NCBI GenBank assembly: GCA_021613335.1
Contig: JAJTWR010000458.1
Span: 1,023,501-1,087,500 of the forward strand
Direction: 5' to 3'
Source: Whitmania pigra
Taxonomy: Eukaryota > Annelida > Clitellata > Hirudinida > Haemopidae
Length of the DNA stretch: 64,000 bases
Shown piece after piece: positions 53,249-64,000 of the stretch. Both the position numbers and the translations under genes were made by a program. How positions within the stretch are numbered: the stretch's first letter is position 1; every line of letters begins with the position of its first letter. The notes under the pieces are model-generated. The model worked only from the letters and a program-made list of their open reading frames with translations, did no database searches and was not told where the DNA came from.

Positions 53249-55945
53249 TTATAAATAGTGGAAAAAACCTGTTCCCTCCCTAATGACATAGAGAAGTTTT
53301 TCTTCTAAGATATTTTTACTGCTGTACTCTGTAATGTGTAACATATTAATACAAGTACTTGATGAAGGTAGACAGGAATCAGGGTTTCCATTGTCCTCCT
53401 TACGTCGGATGGTGAGTTTTGGATGAAGATTAGCCAAGCCTCCAATAGGCAACCTTGGGAAACTGGTCACAAATTGTAAAAATTTTCTCTGGTCCTCAGC
53501 TGATAGTGATGAGAGTACTTCAAATAAGTATTGTATCACAAGTGGTTCAAGAGTAATTTCGCCATGAAGCACACAATTCTTTTCAAGATAATCGACTGTC
53601 CAGTGTTCTTTCGTTAGACCACACAATAATTTTTCATATTCGTGAGGATAAAAATATTTCATGTAATCTTTGCTTAAAACATCTTCGAATCCACTGCTTA
53701 TTAGTTTTATACTTTGATGTGGATTCTTGTACAATAACCACCAAACGAGCAGTTTAAGATATCTCTCAAGGTTGTGGATATTTAAAACTGTTTCGCTTCC
53801 ATCTTCCATCATCTCGATCTCTGGATAGCCTGGAAGCGTAAAATTCACACAGAGATCTTCGAACGAGCATCCGTCGCATGTGATATTGGCAATAGCCTGA
53901 TTCTGTTCTTCAGTTGTAATAGACTTATCCTTCTCTATGAACCATTTCTCTCTCAATGCATCGACCAGACTTTCGACGAATTTAAAAATGGACGGCATTA
54001 CGTCTTTCACGTCGATAAGAGAAAGTTGCTGAGCATCCAGATTTTTCTTGAACAAACATTTGTAGAAGGCATTTGAAAAGTTGATATCTAGCCTATGACC
54101 ATCTAATAATGATTTTGCCATAAATAGTCCGATGACTTTTAGATTTGTGTTTGCACTTGGATCAGGCGAAGGTTTTGGCAATGGGAACAATCCGGACTGT
54201 GGATTTACATAAAAAACACCGTCAATAGTTTCGCTAGGCTCTCCTGACCACAGACCCTTTACGAAATTCTGGCATTCACGCGAAAATTCCGAGTAGAACT
54301 CCTTGGTCGGACCTTCGCCAATGGCTTTTTCTCCTGAAAACGTAAACTTCCAATAATGATTTACCGTTTCTAACAAATACAAATATTCTTTTTCTTTAAA
54401 ATTGAGGATATTATTCCTTGTCAGTTTATAACTAAATTGAGGATTAAATCGTTTGATACTTGTTAAATGTAGGCGGAGCAAAGATTGACGGTTTTCCAGC
54501 GTTGACAAAAAGGGGTATTTGGAGGTTAATTCAATCACATAGTTTATAATTTTTTCATAGGCCTTATTGTATCTAGTTTGATGATTCATAAAACATTGTA
54601 CAACTTTGCTGACGAAACAACTTCTATCAATTAATGTTTCTCTCGATAGACTGTAAAATAAAACTCCCCAGTTTTCATTAACCTCGTAGAAGATTGAGAG
54701 CAATCTTAGCGTTCTTACAAAAGGATTGGACTTCAGCTCCTCCGGCGATTTTGACGACCCGAGTACTCTGTCGAAAGCCGTTGACTTACAAAGCTCCAGT
54801 TCAATGTCCATTGGTGTTTTAGGAGCAGGCAGATCTTTTATGTCGTCAAGATCAGAGTATTGATATAGGAAATTAAAGTTAATAAAGATGTCGTCTAATG
54901 TCCTTACAATGTTTGTGACTAAATTATGAAACTTCGTAATACCATCTGAACAAATAGTCACTTTACCTTTTCCAGTCAAGTCTGGAATATTTAGAATGTA
55001 CATTATAAACGCTTTGAGGCGTTGATAACTCGTGTTTAAGCTGTAATCTGACAAATTCTCATCATTTATGAATGGCAGGATAAAATCTAATATGTTGTCT
55101 GGAATATTTTAATTTTGGACTTTAACATCTTTAATTTTAAGCATCAATTTTTCATCATCTAGTTTAGTTCCAGAGTTAAATTTTTTAAGAAGCAATACTG
55201 CTATGAATTTTGAGAACATTTTCTCGATCCATTCATATCGGGTGACCTCAGGCCATAAAGCAAGCCAAAATTTTTCTTTTATCCAACCGTTAACACTTTG
55301 TGGTACGATGTATACCGCATGTTTATGTAACACTATGTGCAATGTTGCGAAGCCTATGATAGTGCTATCCTTTTTAGTGGGATCCTTTTCCAACAACATC
55401 TTTGCAAACTGGAGAGTGTCCTTAATCGAAAACAAATTTTTGTACTCATCAATTTCATCTGCCCAAAAAATTGCTTTTAGCATTAGGAGATGATATACTG
55501 TCGGACAATTTGCCATTTGGCAAATATTGTAGAGCGTGGGGATGATAACTTCAAGAACAGTCTTTGTGTCATCGTCCCTCGTCTTTTTATCGTCAGGACC
55601 TATGTATAAAATTTCACTGAAAGTAACTCCGACATCTTTAAATGCTGAAATAGTGATAACTGGAATAAAGACTGAAATGATGTAAACCGAGGGTACGAAT
55701 CCTCTGTTTTCAGTCCAGGCAAGGACGTTTGTTTGGGTTTCAGCCTCCATTTTCATGGTGTTGGTTAGAATTTCCATGATTCCCATTTTTATGAGTGATG
55801 CTCTTTCAAGGGGATGACATTGATTTATGATCAATAGTATGTTTTTTAGGTTCCATAGCAACTGAAGTTCTCCACTCGGTCTGTCCCTTTTCAAATTACC
55901 AATGAGTGCGTAAAGCATGTTTTGGGAAAGCTCTCTGCTATCCAT
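53249..55945 (-). pseudogene. Intronless TRIP12-type HECT E3 ligase frame with one stop
   Basis: One uninterrupted frame of 898 codons from ATG at 55945, broken only by TAA at 55109-55111 (codon 279). Downstream of the stop the frame continues unchanged to a full HECT domain: AIGEGPTKEFYSEFSREC, GLFPLP, GLFMAKSLLDGHRLDINF, DGCSFEDLCVNFTLPGYPEI, LLCGLTKEHW, then QRKFLQFVTSFPRLPIGG and LANLHPKLTIRRK. The catalytic cysteine is in SSSTCINML (about codon 865). The FTLPG and SPRLPIGG-like spellings fit the TRIP12/UFD4 (K-HECT) group, which builds ubiquitin chains. N-terminal sequence is unrecognised. All neighbours are intron-rich, so lack of introns suggests a retrocopy; no poly(A) scar is visible. 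It could be a young pseudogene, a sequencing error in a live gene, or a readthrough gene. Confidence 0.75.
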
Positions 55946-56237
55946 CTTTACTTCGCTTTCGATAATTTCGAAATCTCTCAAAATAAATTAAGTTATAACT
56001 TTAGTTCTTGTGATGATTTAGATTCAACCCCATTCGAAATAAGTAAGAATGAAAAGATTAATTGTAAATCCTAAAGCAAATTTACAATTTTTAAACGAAA
56101 CTGATATAAGAAACATATATAATTAAATAAAAATATTAAATAAAGTAATTAATTGGGTTTTATATCAACAATTGTTTGTTTGTAAAATAAAAAATGACAT
56201 GAACTTTTACAAATAAAATATTCGAACCTAATTTGAA

Positions 56238-56243
56238 TTTATT
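56238..56243 (-). terminator. Polyadenylation signal of globin-like gene
   Basis: AATAAA on the minus strand, 76 nt past the TGA of the divergent globin-like gene. Confidence 0.45.
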
Positions 56244-56318
56244 AGCAAATAATAGTGGATATCATAAAGCATAGGTTGGCATTAAAATGTTGAAAGTTAG
56301 TGTTTAACCACAACAATG

Positions 56319-57839
56319 TCATGACGATGTGGTCAGAATTTTGTGCATCCTCGCAAAACACCTTCCTAAGTTGGAAATCGTGTCGTATCTAGTCCACTCC
56401 AAGGAATGTAGCACGTCAGACAACGATTTGCTAAACGCCTGAATATATTCATTCAAAGTGAATCTATTCAAGTTTTTATTGAATTAAAAATGCCTAATTA
56501 ATTAATGAAATACCTGGGAATTATATTTGGATTGAGGTTGTGGAAAAATTATGTTGAAAAAGTAAATATGAATTTTTAACATTAGCACTTAGGCTCAATT
56601 AATTAAACCACATAATTATGTAGTGTTATTTTAAAATAAGATTGTGCTGTTAAAGGCGTATCACCATGAATGCTTCAGGATCCAAATATTCCAATCTCTG
56701 TCCGAAGGCTTTCTTAACTGAAGCCAAAAAATAGTTTATTTGAGAGTCTGACTTGAGACTTGTGATGCCGGTGTCAACAACTGTAAGCAACTTCCAAGCG
56801 ATTAACTGCTTCTCCATCTTCGACTTTCGCATGAGAACGTTTGAACCTTCGTGGTCTCTCACCAACCTAAACATTTGGCACTAATTCAACAAATATACAA
56901 TTTGAATTTATCAGCAAGTAATAGAGTGGATTTCTTTAAATAATTTAATTATAACCTGTTGTAATATATCATATATTATCATAATTTGTTTTAGTTTTTG
57001 AAACTCTAAAACCTGCTACAGTGTAACACTAAGTTAAAAGAATTGGTTGCGACATTTTGGGGCTTCGAATTTTTTAATTTCAAAATTCTGAACCAAAAAA
57101 CAAAAAAACTACACAAATTCACGGTATATCCCGAGGGAATGTATGGATTGAATGGAAGATATTGATTAACCGGAGCTGTGCTGTGACACAACCAAGGAAG
57201 GTTTGATAAATAAATGACTAATGATAATAAATAGATGATGAGGTGATGAAATGTTTCAACAACTGGACAGAATGTATTTTTTAAGGCGGAACTTCAATGA
57301 GAAACTGTTTACAGAAGCAGGGGATGTTGGCAGAGAAGAAAACAAGAATGGACTTTTAAAACATATGAAGAATTTCTTAAAGATGGTACCAGAAAATTCA
57401 GATCTGAATTGATCGGATAATCTATGATTGTAAGAGTGAATGTCTTTTTAATTTCAATTGTCTTCATCCGAAGGATTTATTGCACTAAATACGAGAAATC
57501 ATAAGCGTATGTCATGTAAGTCAACCAAAGCAAAACAAAGCTATGTTTGTTATTGTTTAGTGTGTTGCTGCATTTTTAAATATTAAAAAAAAAATTTGTT
57601 ATTGTAATTGTAATTGCCATTAGTAAGTGTTATAATCAATATTGCTGGTTTAGACAAAATTACTGTGCAAACAGTTTCTCGGCTACGACTTTTTGTTTGG
57701 CAGGATTGGTCATTATGTGCGTCCACAACTCAAACAGTTCCTTTCTGTCTTCTAAAAAGCATTTCACATAACGATGAGATTCAACAGACAATGCTTTGTG
57801 CGTCCAAATGAAAAGCAGCCAAATAACTTCATTCCTCAT
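56319..57839 (-). CDS. Divergent extracellular globin-like protein
   Basis: Three exons, 57839-57664, 56866-56665 and 56438-56319, encode 165 aa. The intron phases (2, then 0) and positions match those of the globin gene just upstream, i.e. the conserved B12.2 and G7.0 globin introns. It begins with a probable signal peptide (MRNEVIWLLFIWTHKALS). A cysteine is followed 12 residues later by Trp (CFLEDRKELFELW), exactly the spacing in the neighbouring globin; a second cysteine lies near the C-terminus (NLGRCFARM). The E- to F-helix stretch LIAWKLLTVVDTGITSL aligns with FVAFTLRVLNGLDIVITL of the neighbour. At the proximal F8 position the neighbour has His (LHSQHLER) and this protein has Phe (VKKAFGQR); the distal E7 position is Trp. 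It should therefore not bind haem in the usual way. AATAAA on minus at 56243-56238 is a likely polyadenylation signal. Identity as a globin is inference from architecture. Confidence 0.65.
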
Positions 57840-58376
57840 TTTATATTCGAGTAACTTATAAATATTTTATATCCAGAATTATCTATCGGCATAATGCAAC
57901 AATTTGAATTTAGTTTGTACGATTTAATATTTCGAATTTAAAGATTCCCCGCTATTAAAAGACAAAGCGATCATTTACTTCCGAATTTTATTCAATGCCA
58001 ACAAACGAATCACACTGGACTCCATGGAAACCTGACGCAATCCAAAGAATAGACAACATTAGCACCCATTCATCCTCAACGATGGAATGTGGCTCGGTGG
58101 ATTTGCACGGACGATGAGCTGGAAATGCTGACATTCAGAAACCAAAGTCACTCGATTATCTCTCGTACCCTGAGGTGGTATGCGATGGCAATTCTGGCTC
58201 GGTTGGCGAAGAAGCAAGAAGTGTTATTGTAAAGAAGCTCCTTATTTTCAAAAGACAAGACATCCTCGAGTTTAAGCTTTAAATCTGCTAGTTTAGTCTA
58301 TTGGATAATCGCGATGAGTTGTTTTAGAAGAAAGATGTTTGAGGGGCCTGAAATTCATTCATCACAAGAGAGGCGT

Positions 58377-59296
58377 CTAAGCAAGGATTGTCTTGGCAAG
58401 GTTGTTCAGGCACTGTGACCAGGCGTGCTCGTCATAGCAGTGTCCGACAACAGATGGGAGAACGTGGTGCAGAGCCTTAACGAATGCCTTAAAAAAAATC
58501 AATTGCTTCATTGTAGTTATTAAAATGTATATCAATATTGCTAGTATCTTATTTGATTTATAAAATTTAAATATACAATTGTAATTACGCATTATACTCA
58601 AAATATGCGACTACATATCAACTAACATCAGCATATTTTGGTGGAATGTGCCTCTCAAGATGCTGACTGTGGAGATGGGTGAGTTGAGCCTTCAGGGCCT
58701 GTTCCTGATCCAAGAGGGTGATGACGATGTCCAAACCGTTGAGTACCCTCAGGGTGAAGGCCACGAATTCAGGGGAGTCAGGGTCCTCAGAGTTGACCCT
58801 GTGGAAGAGCTGGGCGGATTCTGGGGCGAGCTTGAAGAGACTAAGAACAAGAAGAAACAAATGTTATTTTCTGGAATATTCTGCTTGATTGGCTTTTTAT
58901 GTTGTTGAAGTTTTACAATTATGATCTACGATTGCTTGCCATAAATTGTTTGACAAAATTTTGTCTTAAACTAACAATACCATAATTTCACTAACATTAA
59001 ACTAAAATTTCCTTCTAAATTACTAATATTGCTTCTTTTTGAACGATGAAAATTAAAATTCCAATTAAATAAATGTAACATATTAATTGAAACCACATTG
59101 ATTATCAAATTGAAATCATAAACTTTCAAAATGCTAACGTTCTGTAAACAGCCTGAGCCAAAGCAACTCTGTCAGCACTATCAGCATAGGCCACCCTCCA
59201 CTGGGTCTGTACTTTGATGGCGGACAGCTCAGGGCAGACGTGACTTGCCATGGCACAGACGGCGCCAAAAAGGACTGCGATCACTAAGCTTTTCAT
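58377..59296 (-). CDS. Extracellular haemoglobin (erythrocruorin) chain
   Basis: Three exons, 59296-59139, 58840-58627 and 58487-58377, encode 160 aa; introns in phase 2 and phase 0 sit at the conserved globin positions B12.2 and G7.0. A signal peptide (MKSLVIAVLFGAVCAMA) precedes the mature start SHVCPELSAIKVQTQW. The domain shows FHRVNSEDPDSPEF, LRVLNGLDIVITLLDQ, the proximal histidine in LHSQHLER, and the C-terminal GHCYDEHAWSQC. The first Cys and the last Cys of that motif form the intrachain disulphide of annelid chains. These chains build the giant extracellular haemoglobin that carries O2 in annelid blood. The distal E7 position, His in the Lumbricus chains I recall (F-x-A-H), is Phe here (FVAF). 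A GTT-CAG acceptor seven bases before the ATG implies a 5'UTR intron. Confidence 0.95.
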
Positions 59297-59523
59297 TTTC
59301 ACCTGAACAAAGTTAATCATTAGGGTTATGACTTCAAACTTAAAATAATTATCGTGTTATTGCAGGTCCATTCAAAATAAATACATTCTATAAAAACATG
59401 ATGTAACTATTTAATTATGTAACGTATTATTCATTACAATTTTGAATATCAGGCCAAATATGAAATGAGGGTTTAATCATTAATTTAGTCTTGTTATTCC
59501 AAGTACCACCCTCAATTTCTCAC

Positions 59524-59597
59524 CTCAGGGCACAACACACTAGCTTCTGCTTCGGTCGCTAAGTTGCGAAACTTATAGACATCCTCGACATTTTATA
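59524..59597 (-). promoter_or_regulatory. Globin TATA box and probable 5'UTR exon
   Basis: TATAAAA on minus at 59597-59591. About 30 bp further a start would fall near 59565. The sequence then runs to a good donor, CCTGAG/GTGAGA, with the exon ending at 59524, which pairs with the acceptor just before the globin ATG. This gives a 5'UTR exon of about 40 nt and an intron of about 220 bp. Confidence 0.5.
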
Positions 59598-60234
59598 GGC
59601 TCGTTTGTTGGACTTTGGACAAAATATCATGAAACAGTTGTCACCTATTTGGATGTTTCTTGGCGAACTATGAACCACATTCAACTCTTCTCAGAGATGA
59701 GGCCTGTTTAGTGTTCTTTTCTCATTGTTCTGAAATAAAAACTGTTAGTGTAAAATCAATGGAAATAACGGATCAAGTTATCGATTCTTATCTGGAGTTA
59801 ATTGAATTTTGATGTTTAAGCATACTTGCGCATTTCTTCACTTAAATAGACAAAGCGACATTTTATTTACTTTATTTACTGTGTGTAAAATGAGCAACTT
59901 AATTTGTGAAAATTAAATGCTTGTATGTAAACATTAATGACATTTGTGGACATGTTATTTGGAGATAGGATAATTTATTGACAACTATGAACATATTGAC
60001 CGGTTTTCCGGCCATCACATCTAGCGTCATTACCCCCGTCATTAGCTGAAAACTGCTGGGGGGGGGGCTCGGGTTATGGGGGGAATGACTAGGGGAACAA
60101 GGTTCAAAGGGTTAATCCTTAGATTGTATGATGTAATCGTTTTTTTTGTCAGCTGAGCCTCTTGAACAACAAAAATAGGTTAGCCTCCGCCGAGAAGCTC
60201 ACAACTTTTTTTTGGTTGTCAGAATTTGGGTTAC

Positions 60235-60283
60235 TAACATCACAAGTTTTTCGCGCCGGGTGATCCCGACCCTGGCACCACTG
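60235..60283 (-). mobile_element. Possible hAT-type terminus (CAGTGGTGCC)
   Basis: Read on minus from 60283 the sequence begins CAGTGGTGCCAGGGTCGGGA, resembling a hAT terminal repeat, in a locally GC-rich patch (60000-60283) unlike its AT-rich flanks. No second terminus or transposase was found. Confidence 0.35.
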
Positions 60284-60467
60284 ATTATATGCACTGAACA
60301 TTGTAGAATGAATTGCATTATAAGTAAAATTCTCTTACATTAAAAGATGGAATTTAATTGTTTGCAAAATCGTGCCAAATGTCAAACAACCTGAATAAGA
60401 AGTAACTTGTAATTTCGCCAAGTTTCACTTCACAAGTCTAACTATGCAAATAAGTGCCAATAAAACT

Positions 60468-60551
60468 GGAACAAGTACTTGAGGTTCAAGTACAAGTGCT
60501 CAAGGTCCAAGTACGTGAAATAGGTATTCGAGTACAAGTACCCCATGCCTG
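60468..60551 (-). mobile_element. hAT-type terminus with AAGTAC subterminal repeats
   Basis: Read on minus from 60551 it begins CAGGCATGGGGTACTTGTAC and contains repeated AAGTAC/GTACTTG motifs, as in the element at 52.4 kb but with a different terminus, so a different family. It is fragmentary. Confidence 0.5.
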
Positions 60552-61827
60552 CTCAACAGTGACACGGACACGCTTAACCTAGAAAAGTTCAGACAACCCC
60601 CAAACACTTTGTCTAGCTTTCCTATGTTTCGAAATCATTCCATGTATGAAAATGTCAACCCATTTTTGTGCTAGACCATTCTATTTCACAAAGATGTATG
60701 TAATGAAATTTTAATATATTAGTTTATTAATATTATTTTGTTGCTTTTCGTCAATCTAATGTTATTTTGGACGAGTTACAAAGCGAGCTATTTTCTCTTA
60801 AATAATTTCGTGTAACTGTGATGGCTTCGTTTAGCTGTAATTCCAAAATGAGCTGCTGATTTAAATTTATTTAAGAAGCAAATTTATTGATTCTGTCAGT
60901 GTTATTTATTTTTATTTTATAATTAACAATTACTTTGCAGATTGACTTGAATAAATCAGCATTAACACTAAGATGTAACCCTTGAAATGTTCGCTTGAAA
61001 TCACTAAAAATGCTTTGGCCAAATTCCAAGATCGAATTCCGCTTTATGAAACTCATTTAAACCACTAAGTTGCTAAGTCAACAAATTATCTAGTGACATT
61101 TACCAACAAAATAATACAAAATTATAAGAATATCGTCTAACATTCAATAAAATATGCAGATTCACCAGGATTCTATATTATGTAATTAAAACCATCGAAA
61201 AACTTTTGGGTTTCTGGTTGGAAGAGCAGTGCACATCAAAGAGAAGTCAAGAACTATCAAGGCAAGATCTGTGATACCAAAAGGCCATCAGCTTTCCATG
61301 AAGGAGGAAAAAGAGCAGTGCACATTCCAACCATGCTTAAATTCTTCTAGAGACTTCTGCTTGCTAGACTTTTGTTAGTCTAAGTACATATAAGGCATTA
61401 ATTATGTCAACAAAATGAGGGAGATGGGGTTGAAAAAGTTTGGTAAATGTCAAACGGGGAGGTTAGATTAATTGACGTCAACAGTGTTTTTTACGATAAA
61501 AATTAAAATTTTAACTATTACTTTGAAAGGCCTGAGTCAAAATAGAAACTCTAGACTTATGCATACAAACCTGTAAATATCAATTTCGTTTATAATTTTA
61601 TAAAAAAAATTAACATATTTTTAAGTATTATTATTTTTATCAAATAAAATAAATTAACAACGCACTCCAATAAATTTTAACAAAAAATGTTTCACTTTCG
61701 CTTGATAATCAATTGTTTGGGACTCGTTGCTGTTTGTTGGCTGAGCGACTTTAAATGATTTTGGGTTTTCGCAATAATTGTAAGGAAATTTAATCCGGCT
61801 GTTAACTGAAAAGAAAATTTTGAGAAA

Positions 61828-62568
61828 ATGACTTATTTTACTTCATGGGAAGAATTTTCTAAGGAAGTTGAAAGACTTTATACCGAAGACCCGATGCGCG
61901 TAAGCTAACATATGACATTGTTGCTGACATGTCTCATGAGATTTTGTAAGTGAGAAGATAGTTATGACGGCCGGTCAAAACATTTGCATAAAAAATTGCA
62001 AAATGCATTATGTGACCAATTTGTTGGAAAAATTAAGGTTCTCGGTTTCTAGATAAAATATTCCAGTTTAACTAAATGTTGACTATTTTCAGTGCCGCTA
62101 TGTCATTAAATACAATCATGCAAAAGGACAGGTTGTGGTGAAAATGACTGATGACAGAGTGGTTGGTCTCAATTTGTTCAAATGTGTTTATTAAAAATGT
62201 CTTAATTTCTTTATAGGGGCTTGGACACAAAGTGTAGTTATTCATTATTTATACATCTGCCTGAGGAACTTAGGAATTTTGCTTATCTAATTTAATAGTT
62301 TCCTCAAAAAGATCTATTGTTAAATTTGATCATAATTTACATTGTGTTATTTTTGAGGAGTATGAGCAATCTTTTTAGAATTTGTTTTTATTTCATATCA
62401 TCAATAATATTAATTTGATTGATTGATTCAAACTAATGTTTTGTTTTGCTTTGCTTTTAGTGTTTGCAGTACAGATCGGAACATGCACAAGATGTAAGAA
62501 AAATTGAAAAGTTTACAGGCCAACTGATGAGGCACATGGCTTCGAAGGACGCTGCACACAATAAATAA
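61828..62568 (+). CDS. SRP9: SRP9, signal recognition particle 9 kDa subunit
   Basis: Three exons, 61828-61899, 62093-62161 and 62461-62568, all in phase 0, encode 82 aa (human SRP9 is 86). The sequence runs MTYFTSWEEFSKEVERLY, then CRYVIKYNHAKGQVVVKMTD, then CLQYRSEHAQDVRKIEKFTG and a short lysine-containing tail. With SRP14 it forms the heterodimer that binds the Alu domain of 7SL RNA and pauses elongation while a secretory ribosome is brought to the ER. The start ATG follows GAGAAA in the first exon and there is no competing upstream in-frame ATG nearby. Length and similarity leave little doubt. Confidence 0.96.
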
Positions 62569-62654
62569 ATTAATTAATTGAATGTTGCAATGAATGTGTT
62601 GACGTTTGACTATACCACTGTTGAATACTAATATTATGGAATTTTACTCAGCAA

Positions 62655-62660
62655 AATAAA
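62655..62660 (+). terminator. SRP9 polyadenylation signal
   Basis: AATAAA 87 nt past the SRP9 stop codon, in a short AT-rich 3'UTR. Confidence 0.6.
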
Positions 62661-62679
62661 TATTTGTTGAAACAGATGC

Positions 62680-64000
62680 ATTCATGCTTATTCAAACTTC
62701 ATGGTTTCATTACTGGCACATTTGAAGAATAATTTGTAATTATGTAAAACGAAGTTAGCTAAACCTGTTGGTTACTCGAGCAATTGATTTTATTTTGCTT
62801 TTCTTGGTGGCCTAGCCAGGTTTTTCTATGCACATAAGTTATTGCATGAAAAGTGAAAGACAAAGAAAGCAATGGTAATTGTGATTCAGCTTATGATATG
62901 TAGTAAATATTCTTGTCAGAAGCCTTCCAAATTTTCAGTGGGGCTCTATTATGATCAATAAATTATTTATGACTTGAAATATTAATAATATGATTATTTG
63001 TGAAGCATCATTCTCTTGGTGAACTATTATGGAATGGCAAACTTAAGTGCTGCACATCCTCGTCCAATATGACCGCCTATGGTGGGCTTCAAACAGGGCT
63101 GAATTTACCTGTGGAGGTTGAGGCCAAAAGAGATACCTGACAAGATAAAAACGTTCTTTGGCTGATTGATGGTATCCCTGCTGCTGTGACATATATCAAC
63201 CACTTCCAAATCCAGGGCTGGCACCAAGATTCATTTGCTTGTATCTTGTTACATTAAAAAATTGTTTATTATCAAATGCTATAGAGATCATAATGAATGT
63301 TTTAAACTTGTTTTGAAAAAAGTTCGAAACAATTCTTTAAAATGTGACTGCAAAAAACAATCGAGATATTGCCATACAGTGACTTGTATATTTACATTCA
63401 AACTTTTTCAGGCTCAATTTGATTATTTTTTAACAAACTAATTAACTTAATCATTTTTGATTGGCTGTTACAAGACTGTCTAAAAATGAAGACGACCAAA
63501 AAGTTGAGAAGTAAATAATTTTACAAACTCATTTGAAAATCATGATTAGGTGATAAGAAACCATAACATCAGTTTGTTCAAAAGTCAGAAATCCAGGCAC
63601 TTTCGGAATTCTGCATCTCTCCAGTTGTTAACAAAGGAGCAATTGGAACTTAAATTCATTGGCCTCCTTATCATCACATCTTTGTTCTTCAATTCATTTC
63701 CGACACTTGAACAAGTAGTTCGGAGTTGTACACTGCTCAAACTACCTTCCAATCTGATGGCAGCTCATTACTAACAAATTGGTCCTTAAGTTCAATCATT
63801 GGCTCGACTTAGTAGCGATACAGATTCGTAAGTTAAGTTAACTGAGAGGCGATTGATTTAGAAGCGAGTAAGATTAGTACGATTGCATTTCGTTAATGTC
63901 ATACGAAAAGTCGAGAAATAAATTATTTATGGCTATAAACAGCAGCGGGTGTTTCCAATCAAAATATTCTCGTTTGTGCCACTTAGGACCGGTACGAGCA
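62680..64000. other. Intergenic, right edge
   Basis: I see no recognisable gene, RNA or strong repeat from the SRP9 3' end to the window edge. Short open frames at 63235-63441 and 63550-63774 have no similarity or splice context. Confidence 0.55.

Noticed and set aside
53249..55054. A separate 601-codon HECT protein starting at 55054
   Set aside because: Its apparent first codon is TTG, not ATG, and the same frame extends upstream to the stop at 55109; it is the 3' part of one longer frame.
55080..55140. A small intron that would remove the HECT in-frame TAA
   Set aside because: The only GT-AG pairs around the stop give introns of about 22-28 nt, far below the sizes used in the neighbouring genes, and the frame is continuous across the site.
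61225..61335. Repeated AGAGCAGTGCACAT motif as a transposon or regulatory pair
   Set aside because: Only two short copies containing the palindrome GTGCAC, with no termini or coding sequence; too weak to call.

Overview
The window is animal nuclear DNA: AT-rich, rich in trinucleotide and tetranucleotide repeats, with genes split into many small exons by GT-AG introns. The best taxonomic marker is a secreted globin at 58.4-59.3 kb with the two cysteines and overall layout of annelid extracellular haemoglobin (erythrocruorin) chains. With its divergent neighbour this points to an annelid, possibly a leech. The species is inference. Exons were built by hand from protein similarity, splice-site consensus and reading phase; six genes close with every phase consistent from start to stop.

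Layout. 0-13 kb: two exon groups on + that look like the N-terminal and C-terminal parts of an SLC10-type (bile-acid/sodium symporter-like) membrane protein, separated by repeats, a decayed hAT transposase, a Tc1-like scrap, a long minisatellite and an orphan promoter-like patch. 14.3-23.3 kb (-): a complete CYFIP gene (29 coding exons, 1263 aa), a WAVE-complex subunit. 24-27 kb: intergenic, with a broken reverse transcriptase. 28.2-31.7 kb (-): a complete inward-rectifier K+ channel (759 aa) with a TATA box. 34-36 kb: intergenic, with a near-identical 220-bp tandem duplication and a foldback repeat. 36.7-41.6 kb (+): DCAF11/WDR23, a WD40 substrate receptor of CUL4 ligases; one intron carries a minisatellite split by a non-autonomous hAT element with a perfect 8-bp target duplication. 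44.0-50.6 kb (+): a 529-aa F-box/LRR protein. 51.3-52.5 kb: a 5'-truncated non-LTR retrotransposon and a hAT end. 53.2-55.9 kb (-): an intronless TRIP12-type HECT ubiquitin ligase reading frame interrupted by one in-frame TAA. 56.3-59.3 kb (-): two globin-type genes in tandem, one of them very divergent and lacking the haem-binding histidines. 61.8-62.6 kb (+): SRP9.

The genes do not form a pathway. They are mostly unrelated cellular genes (actin regulation, K+ conductance, three ubiquitin-ligase components, protein targeting) plus the globin pair. The observations most worth following are the histidine-less globin-like gene, the distal-histidine substitution in its neighbour, the intronless HECT frame with one stop, and the K+ channel's enlarged turret and neutral pore residues.
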